Shown piece by piece: positions 43,233-54,000 of a DNA stretch of 64,000 nucleotides. The notes under the pieces are model-generated. The model had not been told where the DNA came from and did not search any database. It saw only the letters and a program-made list of their open reading frames with translations. Position 1 is the first letter of the stretch, and the number at the start of each line of letters is the position of its first letter. Source of the stretch: Pleurostoma richardsiae. Lineage: Eukaryota; Ascomycota; Sordariomycetes; Calosphaeriales; Pleurostomataceae. The stretch is from positions 2,108,001 through 2,172,000 of the forward strand of contig JANBVO010000002.1 in the NCBI GenBank assembly GCA_030052745.1, given 5' to 3'. The position numbers were made by a program, and so were the translations under genes.

Positions 43233-44245
43233 GGCGACCTTGTCACAAGCTTGAACCTTGGATTTGAAGCTCTGCTCTTATGTTCTCCTCTGCTCTCTGA
43301 CAATATGCAATTGGGCCTTGAAGGTATGACGTATTGGGAGAACGATGATGGGCAGATGAGCTCGATCAACAGAGGCTGATTGTTCCAAGAACCGGAAGAG
43401 TAGAAAATAGCGGAATGAAGGTGCCTACCTACGGCATAGAATCGCAATTGTATCTATGCCCGAGTCTCGCTCCCACGAAGAGGCCCTTTAAAGCTCACTT
43501 GACGCAGTGGTCCCTACAGACAAACGCGATAGTGACGAGTCTTGTGAGCCGGAGAGCGGCCCACCAAAGATGCGGGGGATCCTTGCTGTGGTCCAGGTCG
43601 CCCAGAGCCTTTTCCAGGCGTGGACACTGCTCTGTTAGACCCCGCCATCTTCGGTCCATTTCAAACCGAGAATGCTCGGCCTGCAATTTCTTGAGCTTTT
43701 CTTGCTTTGTGGTCACAGGAGGGATCACGGCCAAAACCCCGTGACACAGGGTACTGGCCGTGCCTCGGAGACCGAGTCAGGATTCTGGACGCGATTGCGA
43801 GAGATCGGGAATGCAATTGGAGTTAAGGAGTGAAGGCATGGCCGATTTATCATCAACGGTTCGATCGCTGCTGCAATCAGACGAGGCGACCAGCATGTCC
43901 GCGTTCCTGGAGGGGTCGAGAGTCGCCGTGCCTAAGTGCTGGGCCGGGCGTCAGGTGCTGCATCGCGAGATGGCCCGATGGATGGCGCCGCGTCAGGAGA
44001 CAGTGACTCAAGCAAGCCCATGCTGCTAGATGGTGATCAAGTGATCGCGCGACGGTGCAAGAGACGCGGTCAACAACTACATCAATGCAGACGCGTCGAG
44101 GACCGCGTCGTGATCGACTATTAAATGTGCTGCGAGCGAGACGATACGGACGCTGATGCTGATGTCCTCTCTCTCCTTCATGATCATCTTTCACTCTAAG
44201 TTTGAGTGAACAGACACGTTTACAACCATCGTTTTCAAACTTTGA
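43233..44245. promoter_or_regulatory. Divergent intergenic region, LRA1 / NrdD-NrdG
   Basis: About 1 kb between divergent start codons. I see no supported gene, no transposon ends and no direct repeats that would mark an insertion. The imperfect inverted repeat CACTCTAAGTTTGAGTG sits at about 44193-44209, 37 bp before the NrdD ATG, and could be a regulator site. Confidence 0.45.
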
Positions 44246-46888
44246 ATGATGACCGCAATGGCACCAGCCACGCAGATCTCAGCGGTCGACGACCACGTCT
44301 GGCTGGTGGAGGAGTACCTCACCAAGGCGACCTGGAAGGGTGCCGAGAACGCCAACTCGACCTACTCGCATCAAGGCCTGATGCAGTACATCTCCGGCCA
44401 TGTGATCTCCCAGTACTGGCTCAACCACCTCTACACTCCGGAGGTGCGTGAGTACGCCAACGAGAACCGCTTCCACATCCACGACCTCGGCTTCCTGTCC
44501 GCCTATTGCTCCGGCTGGAGCATCGAGGACATCCTCCTGCAGGGCTTCGGCGGCGTCGAGAACAAGATCCAGTGCCGGCCCCCCAAGCACCTCAACACCG
44601 CCCTCAACCAGACTGTCAACTTCCTCTTCACTCTCCAGGGCGAACTCGCCGGCGCCCAGGCCCTGTCTAACTTCGACACCTACCTTGCCCCCTTCATCCG
44701 CCACGACGGCCTGACCGAGACCGAGGTATTTAAATATGTCCAGAGCTTCGTGTACTCCCTCAACGTTCCCACCCGTAGCGGCTTCCAGGCCCCCTTCACC
44801 AACATCTCTCTCGACCTTGTTTGCCCCAAGAGCGTCGAGGGCCAGCCGGTCATCATCGGAGGAGAGCCACATCCGGAGTGGGTATATGGGGACTTCCAAG
44901 AAGAGATGGATATATTCAACCGTGCCTTTACGGCCGTCATGGTGCAGGGAGACGGGAATGGCAATATCTTCTCCTTCCCCATCCCCACATACAACCTTGC
45001 CCAGGGGTTTGATTGGGAGTCGCCCCGATACACGTCCATCTGGGACATGACGGCAAAGTACGGAGTTCCTTACTTTGCCAACTTTATCAACAGCGATCTC
45101 AACCCCGAGGACTTCCGCTCTATGTGCTGCAGACTGCGCCTGGATATCCGCAAGCTGCACAACCGGGTCGGCGGGCTATTTGGCGCGCAGCCCCTAACAG
45201 GGTCCATTGGCGTGGTGACCCTGAACCTTCCCAACCTCGCCCTCCGTTGTGATGGGTCCAAGGAGTCCTTCTTCGAGGTACTTTCCGATACCCTCCGGGT
45301 GGCCAAGGACTCCCTTGAGATTAAGAGGAAGGTCGTCGACGGTAACCCGTCACTGTACCCCTACGCAGCGCACTACCTGTCCGTGATCAAGAAGCGCACG
45401 GGCTCGTACTGGACCAACCACTTCAGCACCATCGGTGTCAACGGTATGAATGAGGCCCTCATTCAGCTCTGCGGCAAAGGCATCGCCGCGAGCAAGGACC
45501 TAGCACTCGAAATCCTCGAGTTCATCAAGGACAAGCTGCAGGATTTCCAGAACGAGACTGGCAGCCTTTATAACCTTGAGGCCACGCCCGCCGAGTCGAC
45601 CGCTTACAAGCTGGCCCAGCGCGACCGGGAACTGTTCCCGAGCGCCGACCTGCCGTGCTTCTACACCAACTCGACGGCCCTCCCTGTCGACGCCACCGAG
45701 GATCTCTTCGAGGCGCTCACCCACCAGGAGCAGCTGCAGTGTTCCTACACAGGTGGCACCGTCTTCCACGCGTTCCTAGGCGAGCGCCTCCCCACGGGCC
45801 GGCATGCTCGCGACCTCGTGCGCGCCATCGCCACGCGCTACCGCATCCCGTACGTGACGCTGTCGCCGACGTTCAGCATCTGCAAGGCACACGGCTATGT
45901 CACTGGCGAGCGCCCCGAATGCCCAACCTGCGGCGGCGAGTGCCTCGTGTACTCGCGTATCGTCGGGTACTACCGCCCCACCAGGGACTGGAATAAGGGC
46001 AAGAAGGCGGAGTTCGCCCAGCGCAAGACGTACCGCCTCACCGCGCCCGCCGCCCCTGCCGCCCCTGTCGCTCCCGTCGCTCCCGTCGCCGAAGAAGACG
46101 GCCAGACTCTTTCGTCCTCTTCCGACACGGAGGTCGAGGAGGAGAACGAGGACGACATCCCCTCGGACGAGGACCTTCCCGTCGCGGCCTTCACCAAGCT
46201 GACCTTCTCCGACTTCCCGGGCCGCGTCGAGGCGTCCATCATGTTCACCTCGCGCTGCAACCTCTCCTGCGGGTGGTGCCACAACGGGCCCGTCGTGCGC
46301 GGCACCCGCGAGGACGCCGCGCCCGCCAAGCTTGAGGGCGCCGGTGGCGGCGTCATCACGGCGCGCGACGTCCTGCGGCAGGTCACCGGCTCCGGGCACA
46401 GGGCGCTGGTGGTCTCGGGCGGCGAGCCCACCATCCACAAGGGCCTGCTGCCGTTCCTGCGGGCGCTGCGCCGGCGCGGCGTCGCCGTCAAGCTAGACAC
46501 CAACGGCACGAACCCGGACGTGCTGCGGCGGGTGCTGGACGAGGGCCTGGCGGAGTTCGTGGCCATGGACGTCAAGTGCGCGCCGGAGCGGTACAAGAAG
46601 GTGGCGGGGCGGGCGGTGGACCCGGCGCTGCTGCTGGCGAGCGTGGCCATGATCCGGGAGTCCGGGCTGCCGCACGAGTTCCGCACCACGGTGGTGCCGG
46701 GGCTGGTGGACGTCGAGGACCTGGTGGCGGCGAAGAAGCTGGCGGGCGGGAAGCTGACGCTGCAGAGGTTCAGGGCCGGGGAGACGAACCTGAGGCGCAA
46801 GTTCAGGGACGCGAGGGAGCACACGGACGAGGAGTTCGCGGCGCTGGTGGCGGCTGTTGACGCGGTTGAGGACTGTTCCGTGGCTTGA
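44246..46888 (+). CDS. Fused anaerobic class III ribonucleotide reductase and radical-SAM activase (NrdD-NrdG)
   Basis: One intronless frame of 880 aa joins two proteins that are separate in bacteria and archaea. Residues about 15-595 are NrdD, which reduces ribonucleoside triphosphates to deoxyribonucleotides without oxygen: SHQGLMQYISGHVISQYW, ENRFHIHDLGFLSAYCSGW, catalytic-cysteine segment FRSMCCRLRLD (Cys294/295), four zinc-site cysteines (546, 559, 562, 566) and the glycyl-radical site SRIVGYYRP (Gly574), then DWNKGKKAEFAQRKTY. No N-terminal ATP-cone is present. A linker of Ala/Pro/Val repeats and an acidic run (about 596-650) follows. Residues about 651-880 are the activase, with CNLSCGWC (Cys671, 675, 678) for the 4Fe-4S cluster, VVSGGEPT and VKLDTNGTNP. 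All key residues appear intact. Intronless structure and prokaryotic family point to horizontal gain; GC-rich codons show adaptation. Confidence 0.95.
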   Translation: MMTAMAPATQISAVDDHVWLVEEYLTKATWKGAENANSTYSHQGLMQYISGHVISQYWLNHLYTPEVREYANENRFHIHDLGFLSAYCSGWSIEDILLQGFGGVENKIQCRPPKHLNTALNQTVNFLFTLQGELAGAQALSNFDTYLAPFIRHDGLTETEVFKYVQSFVYSLNVPTRSGFQAPFTNISLDLVCPKSVEGQPVIIGGEPHPEWVYGDFQEEMDIFNRAFTAVMVQGDGNGNIFSFPIPTYNLAQGFDWESPRYTSIWDMTAKYGVPYFANFINSDLNPEDFRSMCCRLRLDIRKLHNRVGGLFGAQPLTGSIGVVTLNLPNLALRCDGSKESFFEVLSDTLRVAKDSLEIKRKVVDGNPSLYPYAAHYLSVIKKRTGSYWTNHFSTIGVNGMNEALIQLCGKGIAASKDLALEILEFIKDKLQDFQNETGSLYNLEATPAESTAYKLAQRDRELFPSADLPCFYTNSTALPVDATEDLFEALTHQEQLQCSYTGGTVFHAFLGERLPTGRHARDLVRAIATRYRIPYVTLSPTFSICKAHGYVTGERPECPTCGGECLVYSRIVGYYRPTRDWNKGKKAEFAQRKTYRLTAPAAPAAPVAPVAPVAEEDGQTLSSSSDTEVEEENEDDIPSDEDLPVAAFTKLTFSDFPGRVEASIMFTSRCNLSCGWCHNGPVVRGTREDAAPAKLEGAGGGVITARDVLRQVTGSGHRALVVSGGEPTIHKGLLPFLRALRRRGVAVKLDTNGTNPDVLRRVLDEGLAEFVAMDVKCAPERYKKVAGRAVDPALLLASVAMIRESGLPHEFRTTVVPGLVDVEDLVAAKKLAGGKLTLQRFRAGETNLRRKFRDAREHTDEEFAALVAAVDAVEDCSVA

Positions 46889-47917
46889 GGGTACCCCGTC
46901 GCCTAAGGCATCATAGGGTCATGATGAAGGTAAGTGGGAGCAGGCTTGGGAGACAAGCACGAAGCTTCTCTCTCTTTGTAATGGATGGCCACTGCTCGGC
47001 GGTTTCCTATGAAGTCCTCCTGTATAATGAACTGAGATGATACTACGTAGATATGCTATGCAGATGAACTTTTCTTGACGTCGAACAGCAAGTGTACGTA
47101 TCAACATATGTACCGCTAGTGATGACGAGAAGGTGAGTCTGGCCCGTCCTGTACAGATTTAATTAAGGAGGAGATTTCTGTGAACGTTCTAAAACGCATC
47201 CAGCTTTCATCCTATGATCCTCAGACACGGCTCTCCTACCATACTTGCTCTCATGACGCATGAAGGGGAGGAGAAGACCAAGTGGTCTCTTTTGGTCCTT
47301 CTTTCAACTCCCACCCGTTGCATTTTTTCTTCCCTTTTTTTTCAATCGCTTTTGACCACTACGACGACGACGACACCTAGAGGAGGATGGAAGGCATCGT
47401 TCTCCAGATACGGAGGTATGTATCCACAGGCCTGTCGCTAAAGAACAAATCGGAACAGATGCTATCTTGGGAACGCGACCCACTGTAGCTCCAAATGGTG
47501 CACTCTGGTCCCACTGCTCCCTCGGGGTATCTCGCAGCGAAATGTCGGGGTTCCCGGTGCAAAGGGAGAATCTTCGGCATGAGTTCGGATTGAATCGGCT
47601 GTTGCCATCACCTGTAGCCTCTGCAGGCCAGCAACGGTGGGAGTGTCGTTCCAGACAGGGCGATTCGTGCTGGCAGGACGGTATCAAGACGCGTCTGGGA
47701 GGAGATGCAGATTGAAAAATATCATATGAGATTCGTATCTAATGCAGCTTGCAGACTATGTACTACTTGACATGGTTGACGTAGATAAAGACAGCGTATC
47801 TAGAGACTGAAGATGGTGACAATAGATGTTGTAGTATGTGGCCCAGATTCATCAGCGCATCCACTCATTCTATCCATTTCCTCCTCTTCTATGCGGCTCG
47901 ACGACCGGTCGAATCCA
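46889..47917. other. Intergenic, convergent 3' ends
   Basis: About 1 kb between the NrdD-NrdG stop and the LRA3 stop. AT-richer than the flanking genes; no gene, repeat or transposon remnant recognised. Confidence 0.5.
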
Positions 47918-49507
47918 TCAAGAGCTCGTCGTAAGCCCCTGCACCTTCTCCACCAGGCCGTCGACCACGCCGTTCACCGCCTTCTTCTCCCCGTCCACCA
48001 CCGGCTTCCCAAGCTTCTTCGACTCAGCCTCCGAGTCCGGGGTGGGCGGGCTGAGCGCGTTGACGGGCGGCGGCGTGAGCAGGTAGTCGGCAGGGATGAG
48101 CTTGGCCCTCGCGGCCGGGTTCAGCGTGAGGCCGAAGCCGGGCCTGTCGAGGTCGGCGGTGGTCAGGTAGCCCCTGGTGGGGATGGGCTCGTCGAGGAAC
48201 AGGTCGCCGAAGACGGGCAGCACGCTCTTGCCGTCGGGCGAGTTGGCCAGGTACTCCTGGAAGGGCGTGTTGGGCTGGCTGATGACGAAGTGGTACGAGT
48301 AAGGGCCGGAGGCGTGCGGCACGACGGGGATGTCGTAGGCGGCGGCCAAGGCGGACACCTTGAGCAGCTCGGTCATGCCGCCGAGCCACATGACGTCGGG
48401 CTGGATGATGTCGAGGTTGCGGCCCTCGACCAGCTTGCGGAAGCCGAACCGGCTGTACTCGTGCTCGCCGGTCGTGAACTTGAGCTGCGGGTGCGCGCGC
48501 TTGATCTGCGCGAAGCCGTCGGTGTCGTCGGGCGACAGGCACTCCTCCCACCAGTTGATGTCCAGGTCCAGGCACCGCTTGGCCAGCTCGATCGTGTACG
48601 ACACGTTGAGCGACATGTAGCAGTCCACCATGATCGGGAAGTCCGGGCCGACCGACTCGCGGTGTTTGCGCAGGAACTCGACGTTCTTGCGCAGGCCCTC
48701 GTGGCCCTCCTCCGGGCAGTAGGGCAGCGGCACCTTGGCGCCCCAGAAGCCCATCGCCTTGGCGGCGGGCGGGTTGGGCCCCGTGCAGTAGAAGTTGAGG
48801 CGCTCCTTGGTGGCGCCGCCGATCAGCTTGTATACGGGCTCGTTGCGCAGCTTGCCCAGCAGGTCCCAGATGGCGAGGTCGATGACCGAGATGACGGCGA
48901 TGGGCAGGCCCTTGCGCCCGTAGAACATGGACGCGCGGTACATCTGCTCGAAGAGGAGGTTGGTGTTGCGCGGGTCCGCGCCGATGAGGAAGCGCTCAAA
49001 GTGCTGGTGGACGAGCCAGCATGCCGGCGGGCCTGTTGGTCGCGGAGTGTTAGTCGCGATGCCTCCATAGGTATACAGCACTAGCATTCCGGGGTTCTTT
49101 CGACTCACCTCCGAAGCCGGTCGCGAAGCCGACGGTGCCATCGGACGCCTCAATCTCGACAAAGAAAGAGCCCAGCACATTGATTCCCCAGCTTGTCCGC
49201 GATTTCCGGTATTGCTCCCATTGCGAGCAGGGTGTGGAGATGGGGGAGTCGATCAGCCTGTATCAGTTGTAAGCGCCTTGTCGTCACCACGCAATTCGTA
49301 GGAGGATCAGGGGCTGGTGAGCGTACCAATGGCCTCCCTTAACGTTGTGGTAGTCACCACCTGCCCGAGTTCTGATGTTAGAGTCTCTTACGCCGTCTTC
49401 AAAGAGGGGAATTGAGGGGCCAGCTAATGCGTACCAGCGCCGACCCCATGGATCACGAATGATCGCACGGCTTTGATTGTAGGAAATTGCCTGGCAGAAG
49501 ACGCCAT
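47918..49507 (-). CDS. LRA3: L-rhamnonate dehydratase (enolase superfamily)
   Basis: Dehydrates L-rhamnonate to 2-keto-3-deoxy-L-rhamnonate, third step of the fungal rhamnose pathway. Exons are 49507-49435, 49360-49327 (34 nt), 49257-49109 and 49032-47918, giving 456 aa. The joins restore GVGAGGDYHNVKGGHWLIDSPIS and ATGFGGPPACWLV. It is a mandelate-racemase/enolase-fold enzyme: capping domain first, then the barrel with metal ligands in MVDCYMSL (Asp), WWEECLSP (Glu) and TTGEHEY (Glu), catalytic His in VVPHASGPYS, and SPDGKSVLPVFGDLF as in the yeast enzyme. The last 45 residues are a Pro/Lys/Val-rich extension beyond the barrel. Lactonase (LRA2) and aldolase (LRA4) genes are not in this window. 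Confidence 0.92.
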
Positions 49508-51093
49508 CTTGGATTTATCTTCACACTGATTGGCGGTGGGAGTTGTTCAGAGTGTCGACTACACGGGAATGAGGGGGGGAAGACGAAGAAAGGAAAGACG
49601 GTCTATACAGGAAAGTCTCGATCCTCGGGTGAGTGGCTGAGTTTGGATTTAAAGGGTACCTCGCTTTCAAAGACCCAGGTGCTTATAGTTGAGATTGAGA
49701 GACTGGAAGAACTGCGTATCCTCGGTACTTGCTCCAAACGGCCCGTCCTGCATCACTTACCCCTCTGTGAAGGCTGCTCTACGGAGGTCATCCATCTATC
49801 GCACAGAGGGGACGAACGGCTGATGTGCTCAGTGGTGGGGACAAGAAGTTCCCACTTGGCAGAGGCGTCGGTGGTTGATGGCCCGACGAAGTTGCAGAGG
49901 AATGGGGGGAGAACTGGACCAAGCTGGACCCCCGACTGTCCGAAGATGAGGGACAGACGCATGTGCCAACCCCACACCCCACCTTCTTGGCTGCTGTTCC
50001 CAGTCCAGTCAGGTGAGTTGGACGGCGATCGCGTCAAGTCGTCTTTGTGGCGATACCTGCAGCTGAGCGGCTAGCCGAGTTGGTTGCCGGCTGCCGTCGA
50101 GTCGTGTGTCATGTCGCGAGATCGAGCTCACAATAGAGCAACGAGGCACAGGTACCCAAGCCCTTTGAAAGGTGAGCAGCGCGGTCGAACCGCCTAGAGC
50201 TTGGATTAAGCCTTTGATCTAACATTCCCGAGAAGGTGACATGCTGTTTGATAGAATAAATCGAGTCATTGCAGAGGGCGGTGCCCAACTACCGAGTGAA
50301 GGTAGCATTGGAACGTTAAGGATCCTATTTATCCGAGCGACATACCTACCTACGTAACAAGACGGCACCAGGATAGAGTCGTATCCCAGCGATTCTTATC
50401 CCACTTGATCTTCAAGGTGTGTAAGCAGGGTATCTTCACATGAAGTTTCGTGCAGTCTTACTTCACCTTCTCAATTGGCCACTCCAGAGGCAGCTATCCA
50501 CAGACTTTGTAGATTCGCTACAGACATGTGTGTTCCTTCAGTCCTTGCCTACCTGCCTGTGTAGCGTAGATAGGCGAGAACCTGGAGACGCACCCTTCTT
50601 GTGGTGGCGGGACTGCAGGTCATCTGCTCCTCCAAAAGCAGGGAAAGCACCGCGTCGCTTGGCTGCGCTACAGAGGTGCCTTTTAAAGCTGAAGAGCCGT
50701 GAGAGCCAATTGCCCAGTTCATGATTTGCTCGACGCGGTCTTCCCCACCTCCACCTCGCTACCCCGTTCTCCGCAAATTGCCCTAATCTGTCCCCCGCAC
50801 CAGGTCGGAGACAGGGAGGCAAAGAGCAGCTGATCCAGAGACTGCTACCCTTGTCTGTCTGCAGTTCTAGAGTCTCGAAAGGGCTGTATTCCGTGCTGGG
50901 CGGTCCTGCGGTTGGGTCCCGCCTTATCAAGTCGATAAATGCCCGACGGGGCCGAAAACCCCAAACCCACAGCCTCTACACATCATTAACCCGAGCCTTT
51001 CGAGCTCTCCGATGAGCCACCTCAGCCTTCCCAACCCGGGCCATCTCTGACACCGAGACACATCAGCGGGTGCCCAGAGGCATAGAGGAAGAG
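49508..51093. promoter_or_regulatory. Divergent intergenic region, LRA3 / Zn2Cys6 factor
   Basis: About 1.6 kb. It must hold promoters for LRA3 and the large zinc-cluster gene. Open frames (for example 49487-50074) have no recognisable product and overlap the LRA3 leader. Pyrimidine-rich DNA near 50900-51060 suits the 5' UTR of the regulator. Confidence 0.5.
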
Positions 51094-54000
51094 ATGATCC
51101 AGTCTCCCTCACAGTCCTCGACCTCCCCAGGAGATGCTCCGGGAGCCGGAGCCCACAAATCGCGCCAGTACCTCGACCAGGACAGCGGTAACGAGGCCGG
51201 CGGCGCGTTGAGCGACGACGACAAGAGTGACCTCGACGCCGACGACTCGACAGAGATCAACCGCAACGGCAAGCGGAAGAGGCCCATCTCAGTCTCGTAT
51301 GTCCTCCTTTTCTTCCTTCTCGCCCTATCTTGTGCCCTGCGCTTCTCCGGCCCCTCACCTCCTCCGTCGCCGCCGCCTCCCTGCTTCCTCTCGTCCCAGA
51401 CTGGTCCCCTTCGTTGCCCTTCGTCCCACTTCTTCCATTATCTCCAGATCCACTCATGCCTTTGTTTCCCACCTCCGATGAGCGATCAGTCCACATGCTC
51501 GTCACATCTCCATCCCCATCTCCGCCGCCTCCCCACGGCTCGCCGATCTATGACGTGCCGGCCGAGATACCCCTTGATGGTGACTCGGCCTCGGCCACGT
51601 CTGTCGCTGCAGAAACCAAGAAGAGTGCTGACGACAACCCCGTCCCTAGATGTGAGCTGTGCAAGCAGAGGAAAGTAAGTATGAAGTGCTTAGTCTGTGC
51701 CCTTACAGAGGCAGCTCCTGCAGTTTTTCAGGGGTGCCCAAGGTTCTTCGCGTGTTACACCACCCCCAAGCCTCCTCTGTAATGTCTCGGGTAGCCGCAG
51801 CAGGCTGACCTGTCCTACTAGGTAAAATGTGATCGCGGGCAACCGTCCTGCGGCTGGTGCAGCCGCAACGGCGCCTTCTGCGAGTACAAGGAGCGGAAGA
51901 AGCCCGGTCTGCGCGCCGGGTATGGCCGCGAGCTCGAGCAACGACTCGACAAGCTGGAGGAAATCCTGCGAACGCACTCCGAGATCCTGCAGGCGTCCAT
52001 CGCGACGAATATGCACAATGGCGGTAGTTCGGTTCTCTCCCACCCGAACGCGCCGCCCAGCCTCCGCGGCAGTAATGCCAGCCTGCCCAGCGATCACGGC
52101 ACACCGAGGGAGGTTCATGGGCCGCCGACGATATTCCAACGTACAGACTCCTTGAGGACACCGCAGGCGGAGACAGCGCTGTTTCTCCAGAAGCCCTCGG
52201 CATTCCCGTCGACTACGCAGGGCATGGAGTTCGGACTGCCACCACCTCCTCAGACGCCATCGCTGCAGTCCATGCACGATGGTTTCCAGTCTCAGGTACC
52301 CATGTCGGGAATCTCGCCGACGAACCATATTCCTGCGCCGGCACCGCCAAGCGCTGCCGCCCAGGAATACTACGGCACGACCGGAAGGCCGGGGTCCGCG
52401 CCTCTGCATTCGCCGTCGGCGATGAGTATAGCACAGAGCGGCCAGGCACAGATCTCCACGGATCAGGACCTGCCGCCTTACGACCTTCTCTACGCCCTAG
52501 TCGATCTCTACTTCAAGCACATAAACACATGGTGCCCCATACTCCATCGAAAGACTACGCTAGACTCATTATTCGGTCCATCCATGATTGAGGAGACGGA
52601 CAAGATCCTGCTCCATGCCATTGTAGCGACGACGTTGCGGTACTCCACCGATGCGAGGCTGACCGAGGAGCGAAGGAGGCACTATCACGACGTGTCGAAG
52701 CAGCGCGTCCTCCTCTACGGTATGGAGAATTCCTCCGTCAAGGCGCTTCAGGCGCTTGTCATCCTCGCACTCGACCTCATCGGCAGCAGCAACGGCCCGC
52801 CAGGGTGGAATATCATGGCGCTAATCACCCGCAGCGTCGTCCAGCTCGGACTGGCTGTAGAATCCAACTCTTTCTCCGTATCGCCCAACTACACCTCCAT
52901 CTACACGCTGCGAGCCATGATCCTTCCCGAGCCGCGGGACTTCATCGAAGAGGAGTCCCGCCGGCGCCTGTTCTGGATGATCTACCTGCTCGACCGCTAC
53001 GCCACCATATCCACAGCGTTCGAGTTCGCGCTCGACGACAAGGAGATCGACCGGCAGCTGCCCTGCCGCGACGACCTCTGGATGAAGAATCAGAAGGTCG
53101 AAACGCGGTGGTTCCACCCGGGTGAGGAAGGCGTCGGGGCCTCTCCCGGAGGCGACCCGCAAGCCCCGCCGCCCGAGTACGAGATGAACCGGCCGGAAAA
53201 CTTAGGTGCCTTCAGCTACTACATCGAGATTCTAGGCATCTTATCCAAGATCCACAAGTTCCTCAAGCAGCCAGTCGACATCTCAGCGCTCTCTGACGTG
53301 GAGCAGTGGCAGATGCGGTACAAGGAGCTCGATAACACGCTCACCTCGTGGAAGTTCGGACTCCCGGGGGAGTACGGCAACATGGCCAAGCTGTTCCAGC
53401 CCGGCTCGGCCAAGACGCTCAACTGCGGCTGGGTCATGCTGCACGCGACGTACCACACCGCCGTGATCCGGCTGCACTCCTCGGCCGCGTACCCGACGAC
53501 CCGCTCGCCCATCTTCACGCCCTCATACTCGGCCTCGCAGCGGTGCCATGGCGCCGTCGAGAACATCGCCGCCCTCGCCGAGTTCGTCGTCGCCAACGGC
53601 CTCCTCCCGCGGCTCGGCCCGCCCTTCGCCTTCACCCTGTGGGTCGCGGCGCGCCTGCTGCTCGTGCACGGCAGCACCGTCGAGCACAAGCTGGCGGCGC
53701 CGCAGATCGCCTTCTTCGTCGACACCCTCCGCGAGATGGGCCGCCACTGGCCCGTCGCCGAGCGCTACTGCGTCCTGCTGCAGCGCGTGCTGGACGAGCA
53801 CCGCGAGGCGGAGCGCCAGGGCGACGGCGTCACGCCCTCCAGCGTCAAGATCCTCGCCGACATGCGCCGCACCGCCTTCGACCTCGACTTCCTCATCAGC
53901 CGGCAGCCCCGGCACGCCGCCGTGGGCATGCTGGGGATGGGCGGCGCCGGCGCCGGCGTCGGTGGCGGCGTCAACGGCGTCAACGGCCAGCCCGGGGTGT

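Noticed and set aside
44279-46824. Several 200-290-codon minus-strand frames opposite NrdD-NrdG
   Set aside because: Antisense shadows of a very GC-rich gene; no recognisable motifs.
47813-49084. 423-codon plus-strand open frame opposite LRA3
   Set aside because: Antisense shadow caused by G/C-rich third positions of LRA3; composition is Val/Arg/Gly/Leu-heavy with no domain.
42417-49507. NrdD-NrdG as part of a bacterial contig or contamination
   Set aside because: It is flanked at once by intron-bearing LRA3 and a eukaryotic-type LRA1, with codon use like the neighbours, so a chromosomal location is more likely; reads should confirm.
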